Positions 9,034 through 15,844 of a stretch of DNA of 47,285 nucleotides are shown here, piece after piece. Both the position numbers and the translations under genes were made by a program. Within the stretch, counting starts at the first letter, position 1. Each line of letters starts with the position of its first letter. Origin of the DNA: a virus; the IMG/VR virus record IMGVR_UViG_3300025669_000004, positions 1 to 47,285 of that record, one strand, 5' to 3'. The notes beneath the pieces are model-generated. The model made no database searches. It was not told the origin of the DNA and was given only the letters and a program-made list of their open reading frames with translations.

Positions 9034-9549
9034 ATGAAAATGAATCCAGAAATAAAAGAATTAAGAAGCGATAAACGAAAATTATTAACTATTGTAAGAA
9101 AACAAGGAGATATTATTGAAAGACAATATCAATCAAAAATGAGAGTTATAAAAAAACTTGCTTTAGAATTTTTAGGAGATAGATTAGATAGATTAACTCC
9201 TAGAGAACAAAAGGTCACAGAAATGAGATATGGAATATTGACTGGTGTTCCTGCTACATTAGAAGAAGTCGCTATGGAGTTTGGAGTAACTAGAGAAAGA
9301 ATTAGACAATTAGTAGCAAAGTCTATTGAGAAAATAAATTGTATTCCAACTAAAAGAGAATTAGAAATTAGTAAAAAAACTTTAGAAAAAGCCCTTAAAT
9401 CTCAAGAAAAGAGAATACATAGAAAACACGCACTAGAAATAAATCATATTTTAAATTTATATTCTAAACCATTAGGAGAAGGTGGTCTTGATTATATAAA
9501 AGCATTTGAAGAAATGGAAAATTATGAACATAAACTATTACTTAAATAA
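9034..9549 (+). CDS. Sigma factor region-4-like transcription regulator
   Basis: The protein has 171 aa. Residues 54-101 read as sigma-70 region 4: LTPREQKVTEMRYG, then the helix-turn-helix LEEVAMEFGVTRERIRQLVA, which closely follows the housekeeping-sigma consensus for -35 recognition. No region 2 (-10 binding, core binding) is visible; the N-terminus is a basic helix and the C-terminus is helical and charged. A region-4-only protein could bind the RNA polymerase flap or replace host region 4 at -35 elements, redirecting transcription to phage promoters such as the TTGACA sites seen here. It is the first substantial gene after the early promoter, as expected for a regulator. The domain assignment is strong; the mode of action is inference. 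Confidence 0.85.
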   Translation: MKMNPEIKELRSDKRKLLTIVRKQGDIIERQYQSKMRVIKKLALEFLGDRLDRLTPREQKVTEMRYGILTGVPATLEEVAMEFGVTRERIRQLVAKSIEKINCIPTKRELEISKKTLEKALKSQEKRIHRKHALEINHILNLYSKPLGEGGLDYIKAFEEMENYEHKLLLK

Positions 9550-9564
9550 TTAACTAATAAGTAT

Positions 9565-10374
9565 ATGAAGAGAATTAAATTTGGTATTGACCCAACTGGT
9601 AAAACAATACATTTAGGTAGAACTGTTCCATTACTAAAATTAAGAGAATTTCAAAAACAAGGTGATAAAATAATTTTAATAATTGGGGATTTTACTGCTC
9701 AAATTGGTGATGTATCTGATAAACTAGACAAAAGACCAGTTTTAACAGATGAAGAAATACAAGGTAATCTAAAAAATTATTTACCTTTAATTAGTAAAAT
9801 ATTAGATATTGATAAATGTGAAATTCATTATAATTCTGAGTGGTTTAATAAAATAACTGCTAAGGAACTAATGGATTTACAAAATTTATTTACTGTACAA
9901 AAAATGATTGCTAGGCGTAATTTTAAACATAGAATAAAAAATGAAATGCCAGTATATATTAAGGAGTTAAATTATCCTTTATTACAAGGTTATGATAGTT
10001 ATATGGTAAAAGCCGACATTGAAGTTGGGGGAGAAGACCAATTATTTAATCTTTTAGTTGGTAGAGATATTCAAAAATATTTTAATCAGAAACAACAAGA
10101 AATAATAACTACTCCAATGTTACTTGGAACAGATGGAAGGAAAATGTCCACTAGCTGGGGAAATGTTATAAATATTGATGATGAACGAAAGATAATGTTT
10201 GATAAAATATTATGCCTAAGAGATGAATTTACTGAATCATATTTAATAAACTGTACAGAAGATTTTAAAGAGAAGAAATCTATGTTAGAAGAAATACAAT
10301 CTGGTAATGCTGATTTTAGAAAATTGAAAGAAATGTTAGCGAATGAAATTATAAGATTTTATAAAGTTAAATAA
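9565..10374 (+). CDS. tyrS-like: Truncated tyrosyl-tRNA synthetase (catalytic domain only)
   Basis: This 269-aa protein has the class-I aminoacyl-tRNA synthetase signature. HLGR at residues 16-19 stands for HIGH, and KMSTS is at 193-197. Tyrosine-pocket and TyrRS-specific segments are visible as GIDPTGK, YPLLQGYDSYMV and VGGEDQLFNLLVGRDIQ. Bacterial TyrRS is about 400 aa with a C-terminal S4-like tRNA-binding domain; here the chain ends soon after the KMSKS loop and also begins right at the Rossmann strand, so the S4 domain and N-terminal extension are missing. The last base of HIGH (R for H) occurs, as I recall, in one TyrRS lineage, so it need not mean inactivity. It sits between the sigma-like gene and small genes and shares their AATTAACTAATAA leader. 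Possible roles are tyrosyl-AMP formation, charging of an altered tRNA, or RNA binding like the splicing TyrRS of fungi. The family call is firm; the role is open. Confidence 0.88.
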   Translation: MKRIKFGIDPTGKTIHLGRTVPLLKLREFQKQGDKIILIIGDFTAQIGDVSDKLDKRPVLTDEEIQGNLKNYLPLISKILDIDKCEIHYNSEWFNKITAKELMDLQNLFTVQKMIARRNFKHRIKNEMPVYIKELNYPLLQGYDSYMVKADIEVGGEDQLFNLLVGRDIQKYFNQKQQEIITTPMLLGTDGRKMSTSWGNVINIDDERKIMFDKILCLRDEFTESYLINCTEDFKEKKSMLEEIQSGNADFRKLKEMLANEIIRFYKVK

Positions 10375-10389
10375 TTAACTAATAAATAT

Positions 10390-10569
10390 ATGAAAGAAAT
10401 ATATACTTGTCCTAAAATAATTAGGAATTATAAATTTTATCAACATCCTATAAAATATATTAAAGATATAGAAAACTTTAGAGTGTTGAATAATTTATTA
10501 AAATATGAATGGAAGAATGGTTTAGAAAAAAAGATAAGAAAAGATTTATTAAATGAAATAATTAACTAA
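10390..10569 (+). CDS. Small hypothetical protein
   Basis: A 59-aa basic protein with an ATG in AAATATATG context and the same junction sequence (AATAATTAACTAATAA) as its neighbours on both sides. It begins MKEIYTCPKII and is rich in Lys, Tyr and Asn. It is part of a run of small cassettes (9550-10961) with near-identical spacers. No family is recognised. Confidence 0.6.
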   Translation: MKEIYTCPKIIRNYKFYQHPIKYIKDIENFRVLNNLLKYEWKNGLEKKIRKDLLNEIIN

Positions 10570-10576
10570 TAAATAT

Positions 10577-10744
10577 ATGAAAGGATATTTAATAGTAGAT
10601 AAAAAAAAGCCCATATATCATTATGGAGAAATGTATCTTATATTATCAACTAAAAGACAAGCAATATTAGAAAGAGATTATTATAATAAATATTTTAATC
10701 ACAATTATAAAATTAAGAAAGTAGATATAAAAATAATTAACTAA
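10577..10744 (+). CDS. Small hypothetical protein
   Basis: A 55-aa basic protein (MKGYLIVDKKKP start), 7 nt after the previous stop with the repeated junction motif. It is rich in Tyr and Lys and has no recognised domain. Similar length and composition to its upstream neighbour suggest related small early proteins, though I see no clear alignment. Confidence 0.55.
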   Translation: MKGYLIVDKKKPIYHYGEMYLILSTKRQAILERDYYNKYFNHNYKIKKVDIKIIN

Positions 10745-10748
10745 TAAT

Positions 10749-10961
10749 ATGAAAAAAATAATTGTAATATTAGGAAGAATTACATTTGTAATATTTGTAT
10801 GTTTATCATCATATATTATAGGTGGAGCTATATTAGCTGCAGCTGGTGCTTTAGGTAAATTAGCAAATAATATTTTTTATTCAGATGTATTCATTATCAG
10901 AACAATAATAATGATTACTATTGGATATCAATTTTATAATAAGTATATATTAAATAAATAA
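10749..10961 (+). CDS. Small membrane protein
   Basis: A 70-aa protein with two likely membrane spans: residues 4-33 (IIVILGRITFVIFVCLSSYI, continuing into an Ala/Gly-rich stretch) and residues 48-60 (FIIRTIIMITIGY). Charged ends flank both. It follows the last AATTAACTAATAA junction and precedes a second small membrane protein. It may be a host-envelope modifier or superinfection-exclusion factor; nothing specific is visible. Confidence 0.65.
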   Translation: MKKIIVILGRITFVIFVCLSSYIIGGAILAAAGALGKLANNIFYSDVFIIRTIIMITIGYQFYNKYILNK

Positions 10962-10972
10962 TCAAAAAAATT

Positions 10973-11125
10973 ATGTGGAATTTAATTTTAGGAGCAATGT
11001 TAATAATAATAATATTTTATGTTGCTGGATTCTTGTTACAAATTATAGGTGCTGTAATTGTATTAATTGTATCATCTGTAATTGGTCTATTTGAAAAAAT
11101 AGTTAGTATTATTAAAAAGAAATAA
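10973..11125 (+). CDS. Small membrane protein
   Basis: A 50-aa, almost wholly hydrophobic protein (MWNLILGAMLIIIIF start, second span IIGAVIVLIVSSVIG) with a Lys-rich C-terminal tail. It lies 11 nt after the previous small membrane gene. The pair could form a small envelope complex; function unknown. Confidence 0.6.
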   Translation: MWNLILGAMLIIIIFYVAGFLLQIIGAVIVLIVSSVIGLFEKIVSIIKKK

Positions 11126-11129
11126 ATGT

Positions 11130-11321
11130 ATGGAAAAATATATGAGAAAAGCTGAAGTATTATCAAAATATTTTGGTGTATATGGAAAAGGAAATTTTGA
11201 TTTATCATTAGAAGAGATAGCTAGAATACTTGAACTATTAGTTATCAAAAAAAATGATCAATATTTAGATGCTAATTTAAAAGAATTATATGACAGACTC
11301 GCACAAACAAGGTTGGGTTAG
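11130..11321 (+). CDS. Small hypothetical protein overlapping the replication initiator
   Basis: A 63-aa helical, charged protein (MEKYMRKAEVLSKYFG start). Its last 32 nt overlap the start of the replication-initiator gene at 11290, pointing to translational coupling. A nine-codon frame begins at ATG 11126 and overlaps this start in an ATGTATG double start. No domain is recognised. Confidence 0.6.
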   Translation: MEKYMRKAEVLSKYFGVYGKGNFDLSLEEIARILELLVIKKNDQYLDANLKELYDRLAQTRLG

Positions 11322-12018
11322 GCTACATAGAAAAATAGCTGATAATGATTTGTGGTTTTTAGAACCATTTACAAAGGCTCAAGCCTGGATAGATTTGTTT
11401 TTGAATGCTAATCATAAAGATAGTTCTTTTTCTGTTAGGGGAAACATTATATTTGTTAAAAGAGGACAGATAGGATGGAGTGAATTGACAATGGTCAAAA
11501 GATGGAGCTGGAGTCGGGGTAAAGTTCGGAGGTACTTGGGAATGCTAGAAACAAGACAACAGATAATACAACACAAAACTCCTCTAACAACGATAATAAC
11601 TATATTAAATTATGAAGACCATCAGTCAGATAGAACAACAGACAGTACAACAGAAAGACAACAGAAAGACAGCAGACGGTACACAAACAAGAATGTTAAG
11701 AATGTAAAGAATGATAAGAATGTAAAAGAAGAAATACTGGGAGATAAATCTCCCGAAGAATTTTCCTCTAAGGAGTATATTGAACAAGTAATAAAAGATA
11801 AAAAACCTCATATATCTCTTATAGGGAAATACTTTAAAACTAAACAGGTGGATTTTCCAAGTTTGAAAGCAGCTAGAGCAGAATTAGTTAGGTGGACAAA
11901 AGACGCTTCGGTTCTAGCAGAATATCCAGAGGAACGAATCAATCAGACATTCGCCCTTGTAAGTGAAAAATTTAAGGAGGAATGGAATTTATCAACAATA
12001 AGAAAGTATATAGCTTAA
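11290..12018 (+). CDS. Phage replication initiator / replisome organiser-like protein
   Basis: The protein has 242 aa. The N-terminal 90 residues (GWVRLHRKIADNDLWFLEPF, then AWIDLFLNANHKD) match the winged-helix start of phage replication initiators that precede helicase genes. A charged, low-complexity Thr/Asn/Lys linker follows near residues 115-150, then a C-terminal helical segment resembling DnaD-like helicase-loading tails. The gene is directly followed (16 nt) by a DnaB-like helicase, the classical initiator-helicase pair. It is predicted to bind the phage origin and recruit the helicase. The origin is not certain; the DnaA-box-bearing region at 14011-14092 is one candidate. Confidence 0.75.
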   Translation: MTDSHKQGWVRLHRKIADNDLWFLEPFTKAQAWIDLFLNANHKDSSFSVRGNIIFVKRGQIGWSELTMVKRWSWSRGKVRRYLGMLETRQQIIQHKTPLTTIITILNYEDHQSDRTTDSTTERQQKDSRRYTNKNVKNVKNDKNVKEEILGDKSPEEFSSKEYIEQVIKDKKPHISLIGKYFKTKQVDFPSLKAARAELVRWTKDASVLAEYPEERINQTFALVSEKFKEEWNLSTIRKYIA

Positions 12019-12034
12019 AATTAAAAATAAAACT

Positions 12035-12931
12035 ATGGAAAATATGCTTGTCAAAGACATACCAGACTATAAAGGAATCAAACCAGATTCAGAAGATGAT
12101 AGAGTATTACCTTTAAAAGAGGTAGCAGAAGAAAATCGTAAAAATAATAATACAGGAGATAGATATTCTACTGGATTTAAAAGATTTGACAATGCTTTAA
12201 GAGGTGGATTTGCTATTGGTGATTTTGTAGCAATCGCTGGAATAGAATTTCAGGGAAAAACTTCTTGGGGACAGACTTTAACTTATCATCTTTGTAAACA
12301 AGCTATTCCTTGCTTATGGTTTAGTTATGAAACCGTAGAAGAAGAATTAGATAAAAAGTTTATGGAAATGGGTATAGATGATAATTATTTAGTTTATGTT
12401 CCATTTAAAAAAACATCTCATAGATTAGATTGGATTAAAGACAAAATTAAGGAAGGAGTAGCTAAATATGGAACTCAAGTAATTTTTATAGATCATATAG
12501 GAAAACTTGTATCTGAAAAAGCTGAAAGAAGCGGAAATAAAGCTCAATTTTTAGATGCTATTGCTAGTGAACTTAAAGATTTAGCAGTAGAATTAAGAAT
12601 AGTTATAGTAGTTATGTCTCACGTTAATAAAATAGGAGATAATGTTCCTACAACCCAAGATATTGCTCATACAAGCGGGATAGGAAATGAAGCTGATGTT
12701 GTGATGATTATTTGGAGATTAAAAAATAAAAATAATTCATCTCTTAAATTAGGAGAAGATAAAACAAAAGATAATGATGAAGAGTATTCTAACGAATCAA
12801 GAGTAAAAATGACAAAAGCCAGACCTACAGGACATACTCCAATTATAAAATTATTTTATAAAAATAGTAAATTTGAATTAATAACAGAAAATTATGATGA
12901 TGAATATATACCAAACGAAGAAAATGATTAA
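12035..12931 (+). CDS. dnaB-like: Replicative DNA helicase, DnaB C-terminal (RecA-fold) type
   Basis: The protein has 298 aa. The RecA-type ATPase core shows Walker A near residues 69-77 (GIEFQGKTS), a WFSYE segment after strand 2, Walker B VIFIDH (149-154), the VVMSHVNK strand with DnaB-like His (192-199), and the DIAHTSGIGNEADVVM motif near residues 209-224. The N-terminal primase-interaction domain of full DnaB (about 450 aa) is absent, so this is a helicase-core-only form as in several phages. It should unwind DNA at the phage fork as a ring. It is flanked by the initiator gene and a small gene whose ATG overlaps its stop (ATGATTAA). No phage primase or DNA polymerase is recognisable, so host enzymes are probably used. 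Confidence 0.88.
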   Translation: MENMLVKDIPDYKGIKPDSEDDRVLPLKEVAEENRKNNNTGDRYSTGFKRFDNALRGGFAIGDFVAIAGIEFQGKTSWGQTLTYHLCKQAIPCLWFSYETVEEELDKKFMEMGIDDNYLVYVPFKKTSHRLDWIKDKIKEGVAKYGTQVIFIDHIGKLVSEKAERSGNKAQFLDAIASELKDLAVELRIVIVVMSHVNKIGDNVPTTQDIAHTSGIGNEADVVMIIWRLKNKNNSSLKLGEDKTKDNDEEYSNESRVKMTKARPTGHTPIIKLFYKNSKFELITENYDDEYIPNEEND

Positions 12932-13079
12932 GAATGAGAAAGAGAAAGAAATAAAAGATATGCTCTTAAATTACTTAAAGATAATGATTTGTTTAGGAAA
13001 AACCCTAAATGAAATTAAATATAATAAAGATGTAGAACAAGGAACAATAAATACATTTAAAATTTTACAAGAAGTTTAA
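12924..13079 (+). CDS. Small hypothetical protein coupled to helicase
   Basis: A 51-aa protein (MIKNEKEKEIKDML start). ATG 12924 overlaps the helicase stop codon in ATGATTAA, which favours this start over the earlier in-frame ATG codons at 12894-12900. It is amphipathic and Lys/Glu-rich, with a single LLNYLKIMICLG hydrophobic helix. It may be a helicase accessory; no family is recognised. Confidence 0.5.
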   Translation: MIKNEKEKEIKDMLLNYLKIMICLGKTLNEIKYNKDVEQGTINTFKILQEV

Positions 13080-13090
13080 CCAAAAAATAT

Positions 13091-13255
13091 ATGTTAAGGT
13101 GTCCTAGATGTTCCAACAATAAAGGAATAATAGAACTAATAGATAACTATAAGTATTTCCGTTGCTTAGAATGTAGTGATAGATACTTTATGAAGTTCTA
13201 TAGAGCTAAGATGAAAGAAGCAAAAGAGTTAATAATTGAAGAACATAAGTTTTAA
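13091..13255 (+). CDS. Small zinc-ribbon protein
   Basis: A 54-aa protein that opens MLRCPRCSNNKG and has a second pair, CLEC, about 25 residues later, the layout of a zinc ribbon like those in transcription and replication proteins. It has the common A/T-rich leader and ends 4 nt before the resolvase-like gene. Nucleic-acid binding is likely from the fold; a precise role is not visible. Confidence 0.65.
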   Translation: MLRCPRCSNNKGIIELIDNYKYFRCLECSDRYFMKFYRAKMKEAKELIIEEHKF

Positions 13256-13259
13256 ATAT

Positions 13260-13688
13260 ATGAAAGAAAAAGATTTTCAAGTAATGTTTTCTAAGTGGGT
13301 AAAGAAATTTGAGCCTTTTCATCATTCATCAGCTTTTGAATTAAAGATTTGTAAATTAAAGTCTATGCCATTTGACCAAGTCAAACCCCATCAAAAAAAA
13401 GCATTAAAAAGTGTTAAGAGAGGTGGTCTATATCACAAGATAAATGATATGCCAATCTTTAAAGGAAATAGAATGAGATTTACTAATCCTAAACCATTTG
13501 ATTGTTTTATTATAACTGAAGCAGATGCCTTTGTGGTAATATGGTTTTATAAACCTAGACAAAAAAAAGAAATGATATGGATTGATATTGATAAATTTTT
13601 AAAGGAAGAAGAAGTATCAAATAGAAAAAGTCTAACAGAAGAAAGAGCTAAGGAGATAGGAATAACATTTAATTTCAATGAGAAATAA
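13260..13688 (+). CDS. PD-(D/E)XK nuclease, Holliday-junction-resolvase-like
   Basis: A 142-aa protein from ATG 13260, which has the AAATATATG leader; the frame can be opened 24 nt earlier only from a TTG inside the preceding gene. It shows a compact restriction-fold pattern: SSAFELKICK (Glu-x-Lys catalytic pair), then KPHQKKAL, then KPFDCFII and AFVVIWFYK core strands. This order resembles small phage resolvases or VRR-type nucleases. It would cut recombination or replication junctions before packaging. The next gene overlaps it by 11 nt and looks like an HNH endonuclease, making a small nuclease pair after the helicase. The family is good; specificity is inferred. Confidence 0.65.
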   Translation: MKEKDFQVMFSKWVKKFEPFHHSSAFELKICKLKSMPFDQVKPHQKKALKSVKRGGLYHKINDMPIFKGNRMRFTNPKPFDCFIITEADAFVVIWFYKPRQKKEMIWIDIDKFLKEEEVSNRKSLTEERAKEIGITFNFNEK

Positions 13689-14007
13689 TTTTAAACCAAA
13701 AACAAGAGAATTATTTGATCTAGGTGGATATGCAGAAGATTACGAAGATGGAAGAAGTGATGCTGATTGTTTACACCATATTAAAAAGCGTATATCAGAT
13801 TCTCCTTATAATGCTTGTCCTTTAAATAACTTTAGAAACCATCAACCAGAAGGAAGAACATCACAAGGACTACCAGCATTACATTCTAAAGAGGTAGAAC
13901 AAAAGTATCTTAGAAAGACAAAAGAATTTTTAGATGAGATTGGATATGAACCAACAGAAAAAGATAAAGAGTTTTTATTAAAAGTATTAGAGAAATATGA
14001 AAAATAG
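13678..14007 (+). CDS. HNH-like endonuclease (recombination-type), 109 aa
   Basis: ATG 13678 overlaps the stop of the resolvase-like gene. Residues about 27-56 contain CLHHIKKRI, then CPLNNFRNHQPEGR, an arrangement resembling the His-Asn-His core of small phage HNH proteins of the NinG/recombination kind, which carry one zinc-like Cys pair. The rest is a charged helical tail. It may act on branched DNA with its upstream partner. A rival view is a non-catalytic zinc protein; the HNH assignment rests on motif spacing only. Confidence 0.45.
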   Translation: MRNNFKPKTRELFDLGGYAEDYEDGRSDADCLHHIKKRISDSPYNACPLNNFRNHQPEGRTSQGLPALHSKEVEQKYLRKTKEFLDEIGYEPTEKDKEFLLKVLEKYEK

Positions 14008-14010
14008 ACC

Positions 14011-14092
14011 TGTTGATAACTTTTGATAAAAAGGCTTGACAAATAAAATTAGATGATATATACTTAGAGTATAAATAACTAACTGTGGATAA
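14011..14092. other. Candidate replication origin: DnaA-box-like cluster
   Basis: TGTGGATAA at 14084-14092 is a perfect match to the bacterial DnaA box (reverse complement TTATCCACA). TGTTGATAA at 14011-14019 differs at one base, and another one-mismatch copy (TGTGGATAG) occurs near 14141 inside the next gene. The DNA between is AT-rich and also holds the promoter at 14036. Origin function is inference from motif density and the nearby replication genes. Confidence 0.35.
14036..14064 (+). promoter_or_regulatory. Consensus sigma70 promoter
   Basis: TTGACA (14036-14041), exactly 17 nt, and TATACT (14059-14064) make the best consensus promoter in the window. The transcript would start near 14071, upstream of the small ribbon-helix-helix gene at 14095 and the SSB-like operon. 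Confidence 0.75.
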
Positions 14093-14094
14093 CT

Positions 14095-14238
14095 ATGAAA
14101 CTCAAAAAGAAACTATACCTATTAAGACTTGATAATAATATGTGGATAGAAGTAGAGAAATACTCAAAAGATAACTGCTTACATATTTCAAATATTATTA
14201 GAAAAGCAATCAAAGATTTTTTAACAAATAATAAATAA
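14095..14238 (+). CDS. Small ribbon-helix-helix-like DNA-binding protein
   Basis: A 47-aa protein (MKLKKKLYLLRLDNNMW start, then HISNIIRKAIKDFL). A basic beta strand followed by two helices, at this length, fits the Arc/CopG ribbon-helix-helix family. It is the first gene after the strong promoter at 14036 and the DnaA-box-like sites, so autoregulation or control of the replication region is plausible. This is inferred from fold-like features and position, not from a catalytic motif. Confidence 0.5.
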   Translation: MKLKKKLYLLRLDNNMWIEVEKYSKDNCLHISNIIRKAIKDFLTNNK

Positions 14239-14242
14239 TCGT

Positions 14243-14413
14243 ATGAAAATCCAACAAAAAGGAATGTTAATTATGGGAGCAGCAGAAATGCTTTCAACAA
14301 GAAAATTACACGAACGTAAATTAGAACAAGAAGCAAGAGAACGAGCAGAAGAATATCAAGAATCTAAAATGGGAAGTTCAGACTATGATTCTAATGGTCA
14401 TTATAATAAATAA
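14243..14413 (+). CDS. Small hypothetical helical protein
   Basis: A 56-aa protein (MKIQQKGMLIMGAAEML start) with a long Arg/Glu helix (ERKLEQEARERAEEYQE) likely to form a coiled coil, and a hydrophilic tail. It starts 5 nt after the previous stop. No family is recognised. Confidence 0.55.
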   Translation: MKIQQKGMLIMGAAEMLSTRKLHERKLEQEARERAEEYQESKMGSSDYDSNGHYNK

Positions 14414-14433
14414 TTAAAAAAGGAAAAAAATGT

Positions 14434-14625
14434 ATGAGTGAAATAAAAATAACTCGCAGAATCCCAATGGAAACTTATGCTTATTATGAATTAGAGTTTA
14501 ATTCAGTAGAAGTATTTGAACAAAATTATAAGCAGATTAGAAGAGCTATAGATGAACAAGAAAAAGTAGAATCTAAACCAGTAGAAACAAAGACAGTAGG
14601 AAATTTTACTAAAAAACTAATATAA
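14434..14625 (+). CDS. Small hypothetical protein
   Basis: A 63-aa protein (MSEIKITRRIPMETYAYYE start). A short upstream frame, MYE-stop from ATG 14430, overlaps this start in an ATGTATG double start. The N-terminal half looks beta-rich, with a motif (EFNSVEVFEQNYKQI) seen in small phage proteins next to SSB genes. The gene ends 5 nt before the SSB-like gene, so a DNA-metabolism role is possible. Not assigned. Confidence 0.5.
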   Translation: MSEIKITRRIPMETYAYYELEFNSVEVFEQNYKQIRRAIDEQEKVESKPVETKTVGNFTKKLI

Positions 14626-14630
14626 ACAAT

Positions 14631-15023
14631 ATGGACAATCAAACTAGCTGGGTAAAAATGAGTAGCTTAGTAAAAAAGCAATTTATATTTAAAACTATAA
14701 TGGGAAAGAAATATAAAAAGTGGAATGACGCAGAAAAAACTTTTGAGATTAAAGATACTTATTTTGAAGGAAGTCAATTAAAAGTTCAAGTTCAAACAGA
14801 CCAAGGAACATTAGATATGAGTTGGGGTCAGATATGTCAGATATTAGGAGCTTGTTTTGACCACGCAACTTTATCAAGTAAAATACAAAACGCAATTATT
14901 GAAGTAGGAAGTAATGGAAAAGCAGGTATTGATATTCGTTACTATTTTAAAAAGAAAGGATATGCTAATGATATTTCTAAAGAAGAAGAAATAAATATTG
15001 AAGATATCCCATTTGATAATTAA
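14631..15023 (+). CDS. SSB-like single-stranded DNA-binding protein
   Basis: A 130-aa protein whose C-terminus is acidic and ends EDIPFDN, recalling the DDIPF tip with which bacterial SSB recruits replication proteins. The body is beta-rich (KKYKKWNDAEKTFE, KVQVQTDQGTLDMSW), consistent with an OB fold but without a diagnostic match. The position within the replication block supports a ssDNA-binding role. A structure prediction would decide. Alternative: an unrelated DNA-metabolism protein with a chance tip. Confidence 0.45.
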   Translation: MDNQTSWVKMSSLVKKQFIFKTIMGKKYKKWNDAEKTFEIKDTYFEGSQLKVQVQTDQGTLDMSWGQICQILGACFDHATLSSKIQNAIIEVGSNGKAGIDIRYYFKKKGYANDISKEEEINIEDIPFDN

Positions 15024-15035
15024 CAACTTATCTAA

Positions 15036-15101
15036 CTTCTACCTACAATTATCTTTGTGAAAGCGTTTTAAATAATGTCTAAGGATATGAGTAGGTAGAA
15101 G
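15036..15101 (+). promoter_or_regulatory. Structured leader: 11-bp stem enclosing 44 nt
   Basis: CTTCTACCTAC (15036-15046) is perfectly complementary to GTAGGTAGAAG (15091-15101). The enclosed 44 nt can form smaller hairpins (CTTTgtgAAAG). The element lies between the SSB-like gene and 15118, and a GGAGG sequence sits just outside the stem, 9 nt before ATG 15118. It could be a translational switch or RNA-processing site. Confidence 0.55.
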
Positions 15102-15117
15102 ATGGAGGTTAAAATAT

Positions 15118-15459
15118 ATGAATAAAAAAGAAGTAATAGAAATATTACACAAAGAAGTAGGAATAGTTTATGAATTTCACGATGAAGATGAAAAAGGAGA
15201 ATTATATATTACTAAAAGACAATTTATGGAAGCTGAACAAGTAATCAAAGGATTAGAGAGAAAAAGAAAAGATGTAGCACTAAAAGAGAAACAACTTATA
15301 AGAATGATAAAAAAGAATAAAGGTAATTATGTTGATGTTAGTGATAATTTCTTGAAAGATAAAACTTTAAAGGTAAAAGGGGATTTAGCATTTTTACAAC
15401 CAAATAACTTATTATTAACTCATTGTAATTTTCTAACACAAAAAGATATTAAATTTTAA
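15118..15459 (+). CDS. Hypothetical coiled-coil protein
   Basis: A 113-aa protein (MNKKEVIEILHKEVGIVYEF start). The centre (AEQVIKGLERKRKDVALKE) is a charged heptad-like helix and the C-terminus is more globular. This is one of few early genes with a Shine-Dalgarno-like GGAGG (about 9 nt upstream), set just after the 15036-15101 stem. Followed 5 nt later by another unassigned gene. Function unknown. Confidence 0.6.
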   Translation: MNKKEVIEILHKEVGIVYEFHDEDEKGELYITKRQFMEAEQVIKGLERKRKDVALKEKQLIRMIKKNKGNYVDVSDNFLKDKTLKVKGDLAFLQPNNLLLTHCNFLTQKDIKF

Positions 15460-15463
15460 ATAT

Positions 15464-15844
15464 ATGGCTACACCAAGAGAACTATTACAAATACCAAGTA
15501 CATTGTCCAACTATAAAAGTATGAGCAATGGCGTGGTTAGAATAACATTTGATACTCAAGAGAATATTCAACCAGAACTAAAAGCTAAAATACTAGCAGG
15601 ACACGAACAATTCGGTTGGTTATCATTCTTAATAGGAGATAAAAAGATTGCCCCAGAAGATATAGTTGAATTACCACCATTACCTAAAAAAGATAAAGAA
15701 CAGAAATCGCCAGGAGAAATGCTTTATAATAGAATGTTCGTATATTATATGAGTTGCCATAAGGATAAGAGTAAGTTCAATCAATGGAGAGAAGAACAAC
15801 TATTAAAACTAGGAGAGAAATATTTAAATAAAATAGATAAATAA
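15464..15844 (+). CDS. Hypothetical protein in replication/recombination block
   Basis: A 126-aa protein (MATPRELLQIPSTLSNYKSM start). It has a beta-rich N-terminal half (GVVRITFDTQENIQ, FGWLSFLIGD), a Pro/Lys linker (VELPPLPKKDKEQK) and a helical C-terminus (KFNQWREEQLLKLGEKYL). Such a pattern occurs in phage DNA-metabolism proteins near SSB genes, but I do not recognise a family. The stop TAA is followed directly by the ATG of the HNH gene. Confidence 0.55.
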   Translation: MATPRELLQIPSTLSNYKSMSNGVVRITFDTQENIQPELKAKILAGHEQFGWLSFLIGDKKIAPEDIVELPPLPKKDKEQKSPGEMLYNRMFVYYMSCHKDKSKFNQWREEQLLKLGEKYLNKIDK

